A stretch of 64,000 nucleotides of DNA from assembly GCF_025397915.1 (NCBI RefSeq), contig NZ_JALIDZ010000008.1, positions 221,906-285,905 of the forward strand, written 5' to 3'. Position 1 is the first letter of the stretch; every line of letters begins with the position of its first letter. Below are positions 35,532-43,453 of this stretch, piece by piece. Under the pieces are notes generated by a model. It was not told the origin of the DNA and made no database searches. It was given only the letters and a program-made list of their open reading frames with translations. The position numbers were made by a program, and so were the translations under genes. Source of the stretch: Microbaculum marinisediminis (GTDB lineage: Bacteria > Pseudomonadota > Alphaproteobacteria > Rhizobiales > Tepidamorphaceae).

Positions 35532-36193
35532 GGCGCTTCCTCCGACAGGCGGTATCCGAGGCCGCGCACCGTGCGAATGAAATCCGTCCCGAGCTTCGCG
35601 CGCAGATGATGGATGTGCACCTCCACGGCGTTGCTCTCCACCTGCTCCTGCCAGCCGTAGAGCGTCTCCTCGAGGGCCGCGCGCGATACCGTGACGCCCG
35701 GACGCTCCATCAGCGCGCGCAGCACGCCGAATTCGCGCCGGGTGAGAGGCAACACGTTTCCGTCGACCGTCGCCTCCTGCCGCGCCGGGTCGAGGATCAC
35801 GCCGCGCCACTCGAGCGTCGGCGTCGAGCGGCCCGATCCCCGCCGCGCCACGGCCCGCACGCGCGCCGCCAGTTCGTCCAGATCGAACGGCTTGCCGACA
35901 TAATCGTCGGCCCCGGCGTCGAGCCCGGCGATGCGGTCGGCCACCTGGTCGCGCGCCGTCAGCAGCACCACCGGAGTGCCGTCCTTGCGCTGTCGCAGCG
36001 CGGACAGGACATCCAGGCCCGATCCGTCCGGCAGCATCAGGTCGAGCACCACGGCATCATAGGGCTGCGTCTCGAGCGCGATCCGCGCGTCCTCGCAGGT
36101 CGCGACCCCATCGACCGTGAAACCGCTCAGCCCGAGCCCCACGGTGAGGCCGTCGAGCAGCATGGTGTCGTCCTCGACGACGAGAATCCTCAT
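35528..36193 (-). CDS. OmpR/PhoB-family response regulator (QseB/PmrA-like)
   Basis: The 221-residue protein has an N-terminal receiver (1-120) with VVEDDTMLL, phosphoacceptor Asp51 in AVVLDLMLPDGSG, and LTARDQVADRIAGLDAGADDYVGKPF. A C-terminal winged helix (about 125-220) contains LTRREFGVLRALMERPG and VEVHIHHLRAKLGTDFIRTVRGLGYRL. It is most like the QseB/PmrA branch, whose members bind two CTTAA(G) half-sites spaced by 5-6 nt. Exactly such a box is at 37,076, between the transpeptidase and DsbD genes. It overlaps the kinase gene by 4 nt. Confidence 0.93.
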   Translation of the reverse strand: MRILVVEDDTMLLDGLTVGLGLSGFTVDGVATCEDARIALETQPYDAVVLDLMLPDGSGLDVLSALRQRKDGTPVVLLTARDQVADRIAGLDAGADDYVGKPFDLDELAARVRAVARRGSGRSTPTLEWRGVILDPARQEATVDGNVLPLTRREFGVLRALMERPGVTVSRAALEETLYGWQEQVESNAVEVHIHHLRAKLGTDFIRTVRGLGYRLSEEAP

Positions 36194-36260
36194 TGAGTGA
36201 TCTCCAAGGGAGTGACATGCACCACCCTGTCTTCATCCTAACGGCCCGGCCGTCAGACCG

Positions 36261-37028
36261 CTATCCGACCAGCAGATGCCCCATCGACGGATCGGGGATC
36301 ACGACGATCGGGCTGCCGTCCCGGACTTCCCCATGCAGATGGATGATGTCCTGGTTGACGAGGCGGATGCACCCGGACGACACGGCCTTGCCGATGCTCC
36401 AGGCCTCCGGCGTACCATGAACCCGATACAGCGTGTCCCTGCCGCCCTCGTGGATATAGAGCGAGCGCGCCCCGAGTGGATTCTTGAGGCCGGGGTCCAT
36501 GCCGCCATTGGCGATGCTGTACGGTTCCAGTTCCGGCTGACGCGCCACCATCTCGTCCGGCGGGGTCCAGCGCGGCCATTCGCGCTTGTAGGCGACGATC
36601 GCCCGCCCGGACCAGGAGAAGCCCTCTCTGCCGACACCGATACCATAGCGGGTGGCACGGCCGTTCTCCTTGACGTGGTAGAGATACCGGTTCGGCGTAT
36701 CGACGACGACCGTGCCGGGGGCGTAGGACATCGCGTAGTCGACATCCGCGCGCCAGAACCGCTGGTCCATCTCGGCGACGTCGACCGCGGGAATCGGAAA
36801 CGGCTCGGTCGGTACGGCGTCGTACATCGGCGGCCTTAAGGGCCTGGTCGGCGCCGCCAGCGCGACATCGGCCGACGGCGGCTTGGCCGGGGACGCGACG
36901 CATCCCGAAACCACGAGCGCGCCCCCGCCCAACAGGAACGCGCGCCGGCCGATTGTCGCTCCGGTCCGTCCGGCCTCCACCAGGCCGGCCTGCCCCATGA
37001 TCGCCGGGTCCTTGGCATCCTGCGTCAT
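36261..37028 (-). CDS. L,D-transpeptidase (YkuD), Tat-type lipoprotein
   Basis: The 255-residue protein has a twin-arginine-like leader (RRAFLLGGGALVVSGC; RR at 28-29, lipobox Cys43), so it is probably a lipid-anchored envelope protein. The YkuD catalytic domain spans about 130-250 with the pair HGTPEAWSIGK (His204) and SSGCIRLVNQD (Cys220). Such enzymes make 3-3 peptidoglycan cross-links or attach proteins to peptidoglycan. A twin-arginine leader on a lipoprotein transpeptidase is common in alphaproteobacteria. It is divergent from dsbD and shares the PmrA-type box. Confidence 0.92.
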   Translation of the reverse strand: MTQDAKDPAIMGQAGLVEAGRTGATIGRRAFLLGGGALVVSGCVASPAKPPSADVALAAPTRPLRPPMYDAVPTEPFPIPAVDVAEMDQRFWRADVDYAMSYAPGTVVVDTPNRYLYHVKENGRATRYGIGVGREGFSWSGRAIVAYKREWPRWTPPDEMVARQPELEPYSIANGGMDPGLKNPLGARSLYIHEGGRDTLYRVHGTPEAWSIGKAVSSGCIRLVNQDIIHLHGEVRDGSPIVVIPDPSMGHLLVG

Positions 37029-37073
37029 CTCGCTACCTCTTTAGTTTTCTCTGACGCGCTCCGAACCGCCTCA

Positions 37074-37094
37074 AGCTTAAGGCTGCCTTAAGCT
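37074..37094. promoter_or_regulatory. PmrA/QseB-type box between transpeptidase and DsbD genes
   Basis: The site contains two CTTAAG hexamers at 37076-37081 and 37087-37092, separated by exactly 5 nt. The whole element is a perfect 9-bp inverted repeat: AGCTTAAGG, 3 nt, CCTTAAGCT. The PmrA consensus is YTTAAK-N5-YTTAAK, which this matches fully. It lies about 50-60 bp upstream of both divergent start codons, and the cognate-looking regulator is encoded two genes to the left. Confidence 0.75.
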
Positions 37095-37154
37095 GCGCCC
37101 CTCAGCAGACGGCGCGAACGGATTTGTGATCGGACACGTTGCGAGGCGGAGGTG

Positions 37155-39062
37155 ATGAAAAAGGCGATTCTGGCCGCGATCGGACCGCTGGCGCTGGCGG
37201 TAGCTGCCGCAACCGCGATTTGGACGGCCGCTCCTTCGGCGGCATCGCCGGGAACGCCGTTGCCCGCCGACGAGGCATTCGCCCTCGAAGTGTCGCGCGG
37301 TGACGCCGGCGCCATCGTGGTGAGATGGGACATTGCCAGCGGCTACTACCTTTACCGCGAGCAGATCGCGGCCCGCGCCGCCGACGGCGCGCCGCTTGCC
37401 ATTGAAACGCCCCCGGGCGTCCGCAAGGACGACCCGACCTTCGGGCAGACGGAGATCTATCTCGAACGGGCCGAGGCCATCGTCGCCGACCCCGGCGACG
37501 GAGAGGTCGAGATCGGCTATCAGGGCTGCCAGGACGGCGGCATCTGCTACATGCCCGAAACCCGCCGCATCGACGTCGCCACGCTGGCGGTCTCCAATCC
37601 GGCGGCGCGCCCGGGTCCCGGGCGGGCTTTCGGCCTTTCCTCCGGCCTTTCCTCCCCTGCGGCATCGCCCGACGTCGCGTGGAGCATGGCGCCCGACCCG
37701 GCCGATGAGGCCACCCGACAGGACACGGCGGCCGCGGCCGGCTTCGCGCTGGCGGACGACCCCGGCCTCATCCAGTCGCTCCTGGGAGACGGCGGCACCC
37801 TCATGGTGCTCGCCATGTTCCCGCTCTTCGGCCTGCTGCTCGCCTTCACGCCGTGCGTTTTCCCGATGTACCCGATCCTCGCGGCGGCGCTGGGCCGGGA
37901 GGGCGAAGGACTGACGGCGCGCCGCGGCTTCACGCTGTCCGCCGTCTACGTCGCCGGACTGGCCTCCGCCTTCGCGATCCTCGGCGCCATCGCCGGATGG
38001 TCCGGCCGGAACCTGCAACTGGCCCTGCAATCCCCGGTGACGGTCGGCGTGCTGGCGGCGTTGTTCGTCGTGCTGGCCTTGTCCATGTTCGGGCTGTTCA
38101 GGCTCCAGCTCCCGGCCCGCTGGACGAATTGGGTGGCGGCTCGCACCGGCGGCCAGAATGGGTCGAAACGCGGATCGAAACGCGCGGCGGCGGCGCTGGG
38201 CTTCTCGTCCGCGCTGATCGTCGGCCCCTGCGTGACCGCCCCGCTGGCGGGCGCGCTCCTCTACATCGCCCAGACCGCCGATGTCGCGCTCGGCGCCGCG
38301 GCGCTGTTCGGTCTGGCCCTCGGCAAAGGCATCCCCCTGATCATCATGGGAACGCTCGGCGGCCGGGTAATGCCGCGGGCCGGCGCCTGGATGGAAAGCG
38401 TGAACTGCGTGTTCGGCTTCGGTTTCCTTGCGACCGCGATCTGGATGGCGACGCCGCTGCTGCCGACCGGCCTCGACCTCGCCCTGTGGTCCATCCTGCT
38501 CATTGCCCTGGCGAGCTTCGCGTTCACGGCCCGTCTGCCGGCCGGTTCGGTGCTGGCCGCAACGCGCGCCGCCGGCGCGGTGGCGTCGATCTACGGGGCA
38601 ATCCTGATGGTCGGCGCGACGTCGGGAGCGACAGATCCGCTGAAGCCGCTCGCGCCGTTCGCACAACGCGGCGGCACCGCACCGGCCACGCAGCCCCTGA
38701 ACTTCGCCACCGTCCTGTCCGCCGACGACCTGCGCGCGCGGCTGGCGTCCGCCGACGGCAGGCCGACGATGGTCTACGTCACCGCCGACTGGTGCGTGAC
38801 CTGCTTCACCATCGAGCGCTCCGTCCTGCCCGACGACGCCGTCAGGCGCGGCCTGTCGGGGTTCCAGCTCGTGAAGGCCGATCTCACCGACGTCAACGCG
38901 ACGAACACGGCGCTGATGGAACAGCTGAACGTGGCCGGCCCCCCGACCATGCTGTTCTTCGACGCCCAGGCGCGCGAGGTGCCGGACACCCGGCTCGTCG
39001 GCGACGTCACCGTCGCCCGGCTGACGCGGTCGGCCGAACGCCTCGGCGAGGCCGGTCGATGA
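37155..39062 (+). CDS. dsbD: Thiol:disulfide interchange protein DsbD/ScsB type
   Basis: The 635-residue protein has three parts. A signal peptide leads to a periplasmic N-domain (about 30-200) with redox Cys125/Cys131 in GCQDGGICYMP. An eight-helix membrane domain follows (about 210-490), with redox Cys234 in FTPCVFPMYP and Cys359 in GPCVTAPLAG. The C-terminal thioredoxin-like domain has TADWCVTC (Cys547, Cys550) and a cis-Pro region VAGPPTMLF. It carries electrons from cytoplasmic thioredoxin to the periplasm. ATG 37155 is preferred over the adjacent GTG. It is first in a redox operon and overlaps the next gene by ATGA. Confidence 0.94.
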   Translation: MKKAILAAIGPLALAVAAATAIWTAAPSAASPGTPLPADEAFALEVSRGDAGAIVVRWDIASGYYLYREQIAARAADGAPLAIETPPGVRKDDPTFGQTEIYLERAEAIVADPGDGEVEIGYQGCQDGGICYMPETRRIDVATLAVSNPAARPGPGRAFGLSSGLSSPAASPDVAWSMAPDPADEATRQDTAAAAGFALADDPGLIQSLLGDGGTLMVLAMFPLFGLLLAFTPCVFPMYPILAAALGREGEGLTARRGFTLSAVYVAGLASAFAILGAIAGWSGRNLQLALQSPVTVGVLAALFVVLALSMFGLFRLQLPARWTNWVAARTGGQNGSKRGSKRAAAALGFSSALIVGPCVTAPLAGALLYIAQTADVALGAAALFGLALGKGIPLIIMGTLGGRVMPRAGAWMESVNCVFGFGFLATAIWMATPLLPTGLDLALWSILLIALASFAFTARLPAGSVLAATRAAGAVASIYGAILMVGATSGATDPLKPLAPFAQRGGTAPATQPLNFATVLSADDLRARLASADGRPTMVYVTADWCVTCFTIERSVLPDDAVRRGLSGFQLVKADLTDVNATNTALMEQLNVAGPPTMLFFDAQAREVPDTRLVGDVTVARLTRSAERLGEAGR

Positions 39063-39865
39063 ACGCCGTCTCGCTCGGGCCGCTCGTCCTTGCCGCGGAC
39101 CGCTTCGCGGTGGTTCTCGGCGCCCTTGTCTTCATCCTCGTGGCGGGGGTGATCGCGCGTCGGATCGACCGCCGCTTCGATGCCTGGACCTGGTGGGTGT
39201 TGATCGGCGGAATCGCGGCCGCCCGGCTCGGCCACGTGGCGATCAACTGGCGCAGCTTCGCCGACGAGCCCCTGCGCGCCTTCGCGCTGTGGCAGGGCGG
39301 GTTCTACTGGCCGGCGGGCCTTGCCGCCATCGCGCTCAGCGTCCTCCTGGTGCTGCGGACCAATCGCCAGCGCGCCTGGGCCCTCGCCTCGCTTGCCGCG
39401 GCCTTCATCGTCTGGAACACCACCTCACAGCTCGTCGGCGGCACCAGGGCGATCGCGCTGCCCACGGAGACGTTCGAAACGCTTTCCGGCGCGGACCACA
39501 GCTTCCTTGCCGGCCGCGGCACGCCGCAGGTGATCAATCTCTGGGCCACCTGGTGCCCGCCCTGCCGGCGCGAAATGCCGATGATGGCCGACGTCGCCGC
39601 CACGACCGACGGCGTCGGCTTCGTCTTTGCCAACCAGGGCGAGACCGCCGACCAGGTCCGGCGCTACCTGGCGGATGCCGGGATCTCGCTCGAGACCGTC
39701 CTGCTCGACCGCTCCGGCGCGCTGGCCCGGCACTACGCCGCGCGCGGCCTGCCGGCCACGCTCTTCCTGGACGCCGAGGGAACGCTGTCCCACGCCCATC
39801 TCGGCGAGATCTCGCGCGAGGTGCTCATGGACCGTATCGCCAGGATGCGGGACCGGCAGGATTGA
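39059..39865 (+). CDS. Membrane-anchored TlpA-like thioredoxin with Lgt-like N-terminus
   Basis: This 268-residue protein has about four N-terminal helices (8-125) followed by a thioredoxin-fold domain (about 145-268) with the active site WATWCPPC (Cys166, Cys169) and cis-Pro RGLPATLF. The membrane part contains IGGIAAARLGHVAINW and ALWQGGFYWPAG, which recall the ARxGH and GG blocks of prolipoprotein diacylglyceryl transferase. The transferase's full catalytic set is not present. It would reduce disulfides at the periplasmic face using electrons from DsbD. Coupled to dsbD by ATGA. Confidence 0.87.
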   Translation: MNAVSLGPLVLAADRFAVVLGALVFILVAGVIARRIDRRFDAWTWWVLIGGIAAARLGHVAINWRSFADEPLRAFALWQGGFYWPAGLAAIALSVLLVLRTNRQRAWALASLAAAFIVWNTTSQLVGGTRAIALPTETFETLSGADHSFLAGRGTPQVINLWATWCPPCRREMPMMADVAATTDGVGFVFANQGETADQVRRYLADAGISLETVLLDRSGALARHYAARGLPATLFLDAEGTLSHAHLGEISREVLMDRIARMRDRQD

Positions 39866-39885
39866 ACCGAAAACGGAGTACCATC

Positions 39886-40488
39886 ATGAACCGCAGACAG
39901 ATGCTGAAGACCACGGCGGCGGGAACGGCGGCCATGCTGCTGCCCTCGCTGTCGCACGCGCAGGCCTACCCGAGCGTCCAGGAAGTTCTGTTCGACTCCG
40001 AAATCCCGGTACTGGGAAACCTCGTCGGCGACGTTACGATCGCGGAATATTTCGACTACCAGTGCCCCTACTGCAAGCGCGGTCACCGCGATCTCCTCGA
40101 CCTCGTCCGCGAGGACGGCAAGGTTCGCCTGGTCATGAAGGACTGGCCGATCTTCGGTGGCGCCTCGGTCTACGCGGCGAACCTCGTCCTTGCCGCCGGC
40201 GAAGACTACGAGACGGCTCTCAACGCCCTGATGGCCACGCCGGCGCGCCTGTCGCGGGACGAGGTCGACGAGACATTGGCGGACGCCGGCCTCGATGCCG
40301 CCGTGCTATACGGCCGCTACGAGAAGGACCGGCCGCGCGTCGACGGCATTCTCGCCCGCAACACCAGCCAGGCGAGAGCCTTCGGCTTCAGCGGCACGCC
40401 GGTCTATATCGTCGGCACGAAGATCTACCGCGGGGCGATAGACAGAGCCGCCATGATCGAGGCCATCGCCGCGGCGCGCGAAAGCTGA
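39886..40488 (+). CDS. DsbA-family periplasmic thiol oxidoreductase
   Basis: The 200-residue precursor has a twin-arginine-like signal (NRRQMLKTTAAG, cleavage about residue 26 after SHA). The thioredoxin-like domain has FDYQCPYC (Cys60, Cys63) and the cis-Pro loop FSGTPVYIVG. CPYC with a short helical insertion is typical of DsbA/ScsC/Com1-like proteins. With DsbD upstream it may act as a reductase or isomerase like ScsC rather than an oxidase. The start has CGGAG 9 nt upstream. It is the last gene of the three-gene redox operon. Confidence 0.92.
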   Translation: MNRRQMLKTTAAGTAAMLLPSLSHAQAYPSVQEVLFDSEIPVLGNLVGDVTIAEYFDYQCPYCKRGHRDLLDLVREDGKVRLVMKDWPIFGGASVYAANLVLAAGEDYETALNALMATPARLSRDEVDETLADAGLDAAVLYGRYEKDRPRVDGILARNTSQARAFGFSGTPVYIVGTKIYRGAIDRAAMIEAIAAARES

Positions 40489-40493
40489 GCCTT

Positions 40494-40509
40494 CGCCGCC
40501 CGGACGGCG
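40494..40509. terminator. Short hairpin between convergent genes
   Basis: CGCCG (40494-40498) and CGGCG (40505-40509) form a 5-bp stem with a 6-nt loop in the 28-bp gap between the DsbA-like gene and the convergent lipoprotein gene. Position suits a bidirectional terminator, but the stem is short and there is no T-run. Confidence 0.25.
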
Positions 40510-40516
40510 CCTCGCG

Positions 40517-41062
40517 CTACGATCCGCAATTGTTCGGCGCCACCGAATTGATCGTCTTGTAGCGGCCGTCCGACGTCACGATCTGCGCACAGGTGCTCGT
40601 CGACGCATTCCACCAGAACGCCGTCAGACCCTTGGTCCGGGCAAGCTCATAGCCGCGGGCGTTGAGACCCATCTCCGCCTGGCCGCCCTTGGCCCCGACC
40701 ATGTCCGCGATGTCCGCCGGCGGACCGCCGGCCGTAGCCGTCGCCGTGGCCGGCGCGCCGCCCGACTGGCCACAATCCGCCGGCGCCACGGTATCGACCG
40801 TCTGATAGCGCCCGTCGCCGGTAACCACGCGGGCGCAGGTGCCCGACGCGCTGTTCCACCAGAACGCCGTCAGGCCCTGGGTGCGGGCGAGTTCATAGCC
40901 GCGCGACTGCAGCGCCATCTCCCCCGACGAGCCCCTGGCGCCGACCAGATCCGACAGGTCCGCCGCATTCGTCGCAGTCGCCACCGGCGCCGTGCCGGTC
41001 GTGTCGCTCTGGCACCCGGCGAGCGCAATCGCGGCAAAGGCTATGACAATTGACCTTTTCAT
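40517..41062 (-). CDS. Lipoprotein with two tandem copies of a 64-residue domain
   Basis: The 181-residue precursor has a lipoprotein signal with lipobox ALAGC (Cys17). Residues 35-98 and 117-180 are two copies of one domain, identical at 40 of 64 positions by my alignment. The best-kept core is RGYELART, GLTAFWWN and DGRY. Each copy ends in a cysteine and has another in the middle (T-C-A), consistent with one disulfide per domain. An Ala/Thr/Gly linker joins them. The domain resembles short bacterial envelope proteins of unknown function; I cannot name a family. ATG 41062 has AGGAG upstream. Confidence 0.85.
   Translation of the reverse strand: MKRSIVIAFAAIALAGCQSDTTGTAPVATATNAADLSDLVGARGSSGEMALQSRGYELARTQGLTAFWWNSASGTCARVVTGDGRYQTVDTVAPADCGQSGGAPATATATAGGPPADIADMVGAKGGQAEMGLNARGYELARTKGLTAFWWNASTSTCAQIVTSDGRYKTINSVAPNNCGS
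40523..40960 (-). repeat. Internal gene duplication within the lipoprotein
   Basis: The two coding copies lie at 40769-40960 and 40523-40714, offset by 246 bp. They are clearly related in protein but separated by many synonymous and conservative changes, so the duplication is not recent. Confidence 0.8.
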
Positions 41063-41196
41063 CCGTCGTCTCCTCTCTCGACTCGAACTCACTGTCTGTT
41101 GCCCCTCTGTGCCCGCGGCCGTCGAACCCGTAGGGGCCGGCGAAGCGAGCGCGGCCCTTGGCCGCGTTGCTCGGAATGCGAGACGCGATCCAGGCC

Positions 41197-42150
41197 TCAT
41201 CTTGATTTGCGCAAAGTCTCGGACGGCAGCTCCCCGTATGTCGCGCGGTACGTCTTCGAGAATCGACCGAGATGGCAGAAACCGGCGCCAAGAGCAGCAT
41301 CGGCGACCGATGCGCCGCCGGTCGCCCGTTCGAGCGCATGCCGTGCACGCTCCAGTCTGATTGCGGTGAGAACCTGGCGCGGAGACAGACCGACGACCGA
41401 CTTGAACGTCGCCTGCAGATTCCGGACACTGACGTCGCAAGCCTTCGCGATGTCCGAAACCGATATCGGGTCGGCATAGTGCGCAACCATGTACGCTCGG
41501 GCCGTGCTGACCTGCTTTCTCGAAAGCGCGGCACCGTTCGCGGCACCTCCGACCTGCCCCTGCAGGAGTTGATCGAAATATCCGCTGATCAGGATCTCGG
41601 CGGCGGCGAGCACCCGGTTCGATGCGAGCACGGAAGACGCGGATGCGAGGTCCGTAAACATGTAGTCGAGAAAGGCCATTATCGGCCCCAGCGCCTCGGG
41701 ATCCCGGCGCAGCTTCCACTCACCGGCAGCGAGCGCGCTGTTCGTGCGGCGTCCGTCGCTCCTGCCGTCTTCCGCCGCAGGTGAAATGATCGATAGCGAC
41801 CGATAGGTTCCCGTCTCATCGGGATGCACGGTCGTCTTCCGCCGTATCGGCCCGAACATCACCGCATCGCCGCGCGCCGCGCGTATCGTCTTGTGACCGA
41901 CGGTGCATTCGAGCTTTCCCGTCATCGGAAAAACGATGACTGTCCGGGTGAACTCCATCGTCATGGATTGATGGCCCGACGAGGTGATCTCCACAACGCG
42001 GAACCCGCGCGGGCCAACGGGGACGGACCGAACAATCAGGTGTTCGCGCCGGTTCGTGAAATCAAACCGCTCGACATGGCTGAACAGGCGCGGAGGCTGC
42101 CAGTCTGGTCTCGCGCTCCGATCGGAGCAATCTCGCGTGATCAGCCGCAA
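41197..42150 (-). CDS. AraC-family regulator
   Basis: This 317-residue protein has a C-terminal AraC/XylS DNA-binding domain (about 215-315). Two helix-turn-helix units are visible: ISVSDIAKACDVSVRNLQATFKSVVGLSPRQVLTAIRLERARHAL (in parts) and ASVADAALGAGFCHLGRFSKTYRATYGELPSE. The N-terminal 200 residues resemble the AraC-binding-like domain of EutR/FeaR-type regulators (VEITSSGHQSMTMEF, CTVGHKTIRAARGDAVMFGP). Target and ligand are unknown. It is divergent from the SH3-domain gene, across 288 bp, and may control it. Confidence 0.9.
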   Translation of the reverse strand: MRLITRDCSDRSARPDWQPPRLFSHVERFDFTNRREHLIVRSVPVGPRGFRVVEITSSGHQSMTMEFTRTVIVFPMTGKLECTVGHKTIRAARGDAVMFGPIRRKTTVHPDETGTYRSLSIISPAAEDGRSDGRRTNSALAAGEWKLRRDPEALGPIMAFLDYMFTDLASASSVLASNRVLAAAEILISGYFDQLLQGQVGGAANGAALSRKQVSTARAYMVAHYADPISVSDIAKACDVSVRNLQATFKSVVGLSPRQVLTAIRLERARHALERATGGASVADAALGAGFCHLGRFSKTYRATYGELPSETLRKSR

Positions 42151-42260
42151 GTCTCGCGCGCTCCCAAAACAAGAAGACGATCGTTTCGTCTTGCGGCCGC
42201 CATTAACTTAGCCGCTAAACCATAGTGCTCGCTGGCATCATGGACGTCAACAAATCCGGT

Positions 42261-42305
42261 GCCGATCGCAGTGATCGGCCGGAATTGCGTGGGGCCTGTC
42301 GGCCC
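42261..42305. promoter_or_regulatory. Two inverted repeats in the AraC/SH3 divergent region
   Basis: GCCGATC, 5 nt, GATCGGC (42261-42279) is a perfect 7-bp inverted repeat. GGGCC, 4 nt, GGCCC (42292-42296 and 42301-42305) follows. They lie in the 288-bp gap between the AraC gene and the SH3 gene, which contains no gene of its own. They could be operators or small hairpins in a leader. Confidence 0.35.
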
Positions 42306-42438
42306 AACCTACGCAAAGCGGACAAATTGGTTTCGCAAATCGGATTGCCGGAGGTCTGACCTGGCCTAGTGTTGAGTTGGTTTGCTGACTTGGCTTTTCG
42401 GTTCGATGGGGGGCAAAGCGCGATGCGAGGAAATCGAG

Positions 42439-43371
42439 ATGGGCCCTGTTCGCCTGATAGCTGCCTCGGCCCTCTGGATCTCGATGGTCATACTGTCGGT
42501 TCAGGGAGTGACGACACGTAGCTTCGCCACCGCAGACACCGATGCGACCCCGCCACCGAATGCCGAGTCGGTGGCGCAGGGCCGCGCCGGCGGGGCGACG
42601 ATCCTGGCAGAAGCCGACGGGCCCGACTTCTGGGCTGTGACCGGTGTACCGGCAGGCGACACGCTGAACGTACGCAGCGGACCGGGGACATCGAACCCGG
42701 TGATTGCACGCGCGCAAAACGGTCAGGTTTTTCGCAATCTCGGATGCCGCATGACCGGCAGCACACGCTGGTGCGAGGTGGAGACCCGCGACGGTGCCCT
42801 TCGTGGCTGGGTTAGCGGCCACTATCTGCGCGAGACCGGTGGCGGCGGAACCGTAGGCGGCGGCAGCGGCGGCTCGACGGTACCGGAACTTGCCGTCCGC
42901 AGCACCGGCGAGATCGAAGTACGCTGGGCCTCGGGCTGCACCATCCTCTACAACCCGCGCGGCGGGCGGATCCAGTCGGGCGGAAGCTGCTCGACATCGC
43001 AACGCGGCCGCTCCGACGACGCGGTTGCCCGATACTTGCGGGAGCAGGGCGGCGGTTCGGCCGAAGGAGGCGGCGCCGGCGGGACGATAGATATGCGCGG
43101 CTTCGGAGCCGTCACCGGTGGCGGATCGACCACGGGACAGATCATCTCCCGAAACGGCCGGACCTATGCGGTGATCATCTCGGCCTCGCAGGACGGCTTC
43201 ACCTGCACGGGTTCCTTCGATGCGGCACCAGGCAGTCGCCAGTCGATGAGTACCCCCATCAACTGCACCAATGGCGCAACCGGAAGCGCGATCCTGGGCG
43301 CCAGAAGCGACGGCTATCTGTTGACCTTCAGCACCATGAGCGGCTCGGGCGGCTACGTGCGGTTCCGATAG
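42439..43371 (+). CDS. Exported SH3-domain protein of unknown function
   Basis: The 310-residue precursor has a signal sequence (residues 1-30). A bacterial SH3 domain covers about 50-130 (GDTLNVRSGPGTSNPVIARAQNG, WCEVETRDGALRGWVSGHYL), with two cysteines that may pair. A Gly/Ser-rich linker follows, then a domain at about 150-200 (STGEIEVRWASGCTILYNPRGG), a second Gly-rich linker, and a beta-rich C-terminal domain. SH3b domains usually bind peptidoglycan or other wall peptides. ATG 42439 is chosen for its GAGG 8 nt upstream and because it directly precedes the signal sequence. Confidence 0.85.
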   Translation: MGPVRLIAASALWISMVILSVQGVTTRSFATADTDATPPPNAESVAQGRAGGATILAEADGPDFWAVTGVPAGDTLNVRSGPGTSNPVIARAQNGQVFRNLGCRMTGSTRWCEVETRDGALRGWVSGHYLRETGGGGTVGGGSGGSTVPELAVRSTGEIEVRWASGCTILYNPRGGRIQSGGSCSTSQRGRSDDAVARYLREQGGGSAEGGGAGGTIDMRGFGAVTGGGSTTGQIISRNGRTYAVIISASQDGFTCTGSFDAAPGSRQSMSTPINCTNGATGSAILGARSDGYLLTFSTMSGSGGYVRFR

Positions 43372-43453
43372 CGAGGATGCGCTCACCAACGGATCGCGGG
43401 CGATTGCGATCTCGATACGCAGCCACAGGCCGTGGCATAGGCAAGGTACCCGG

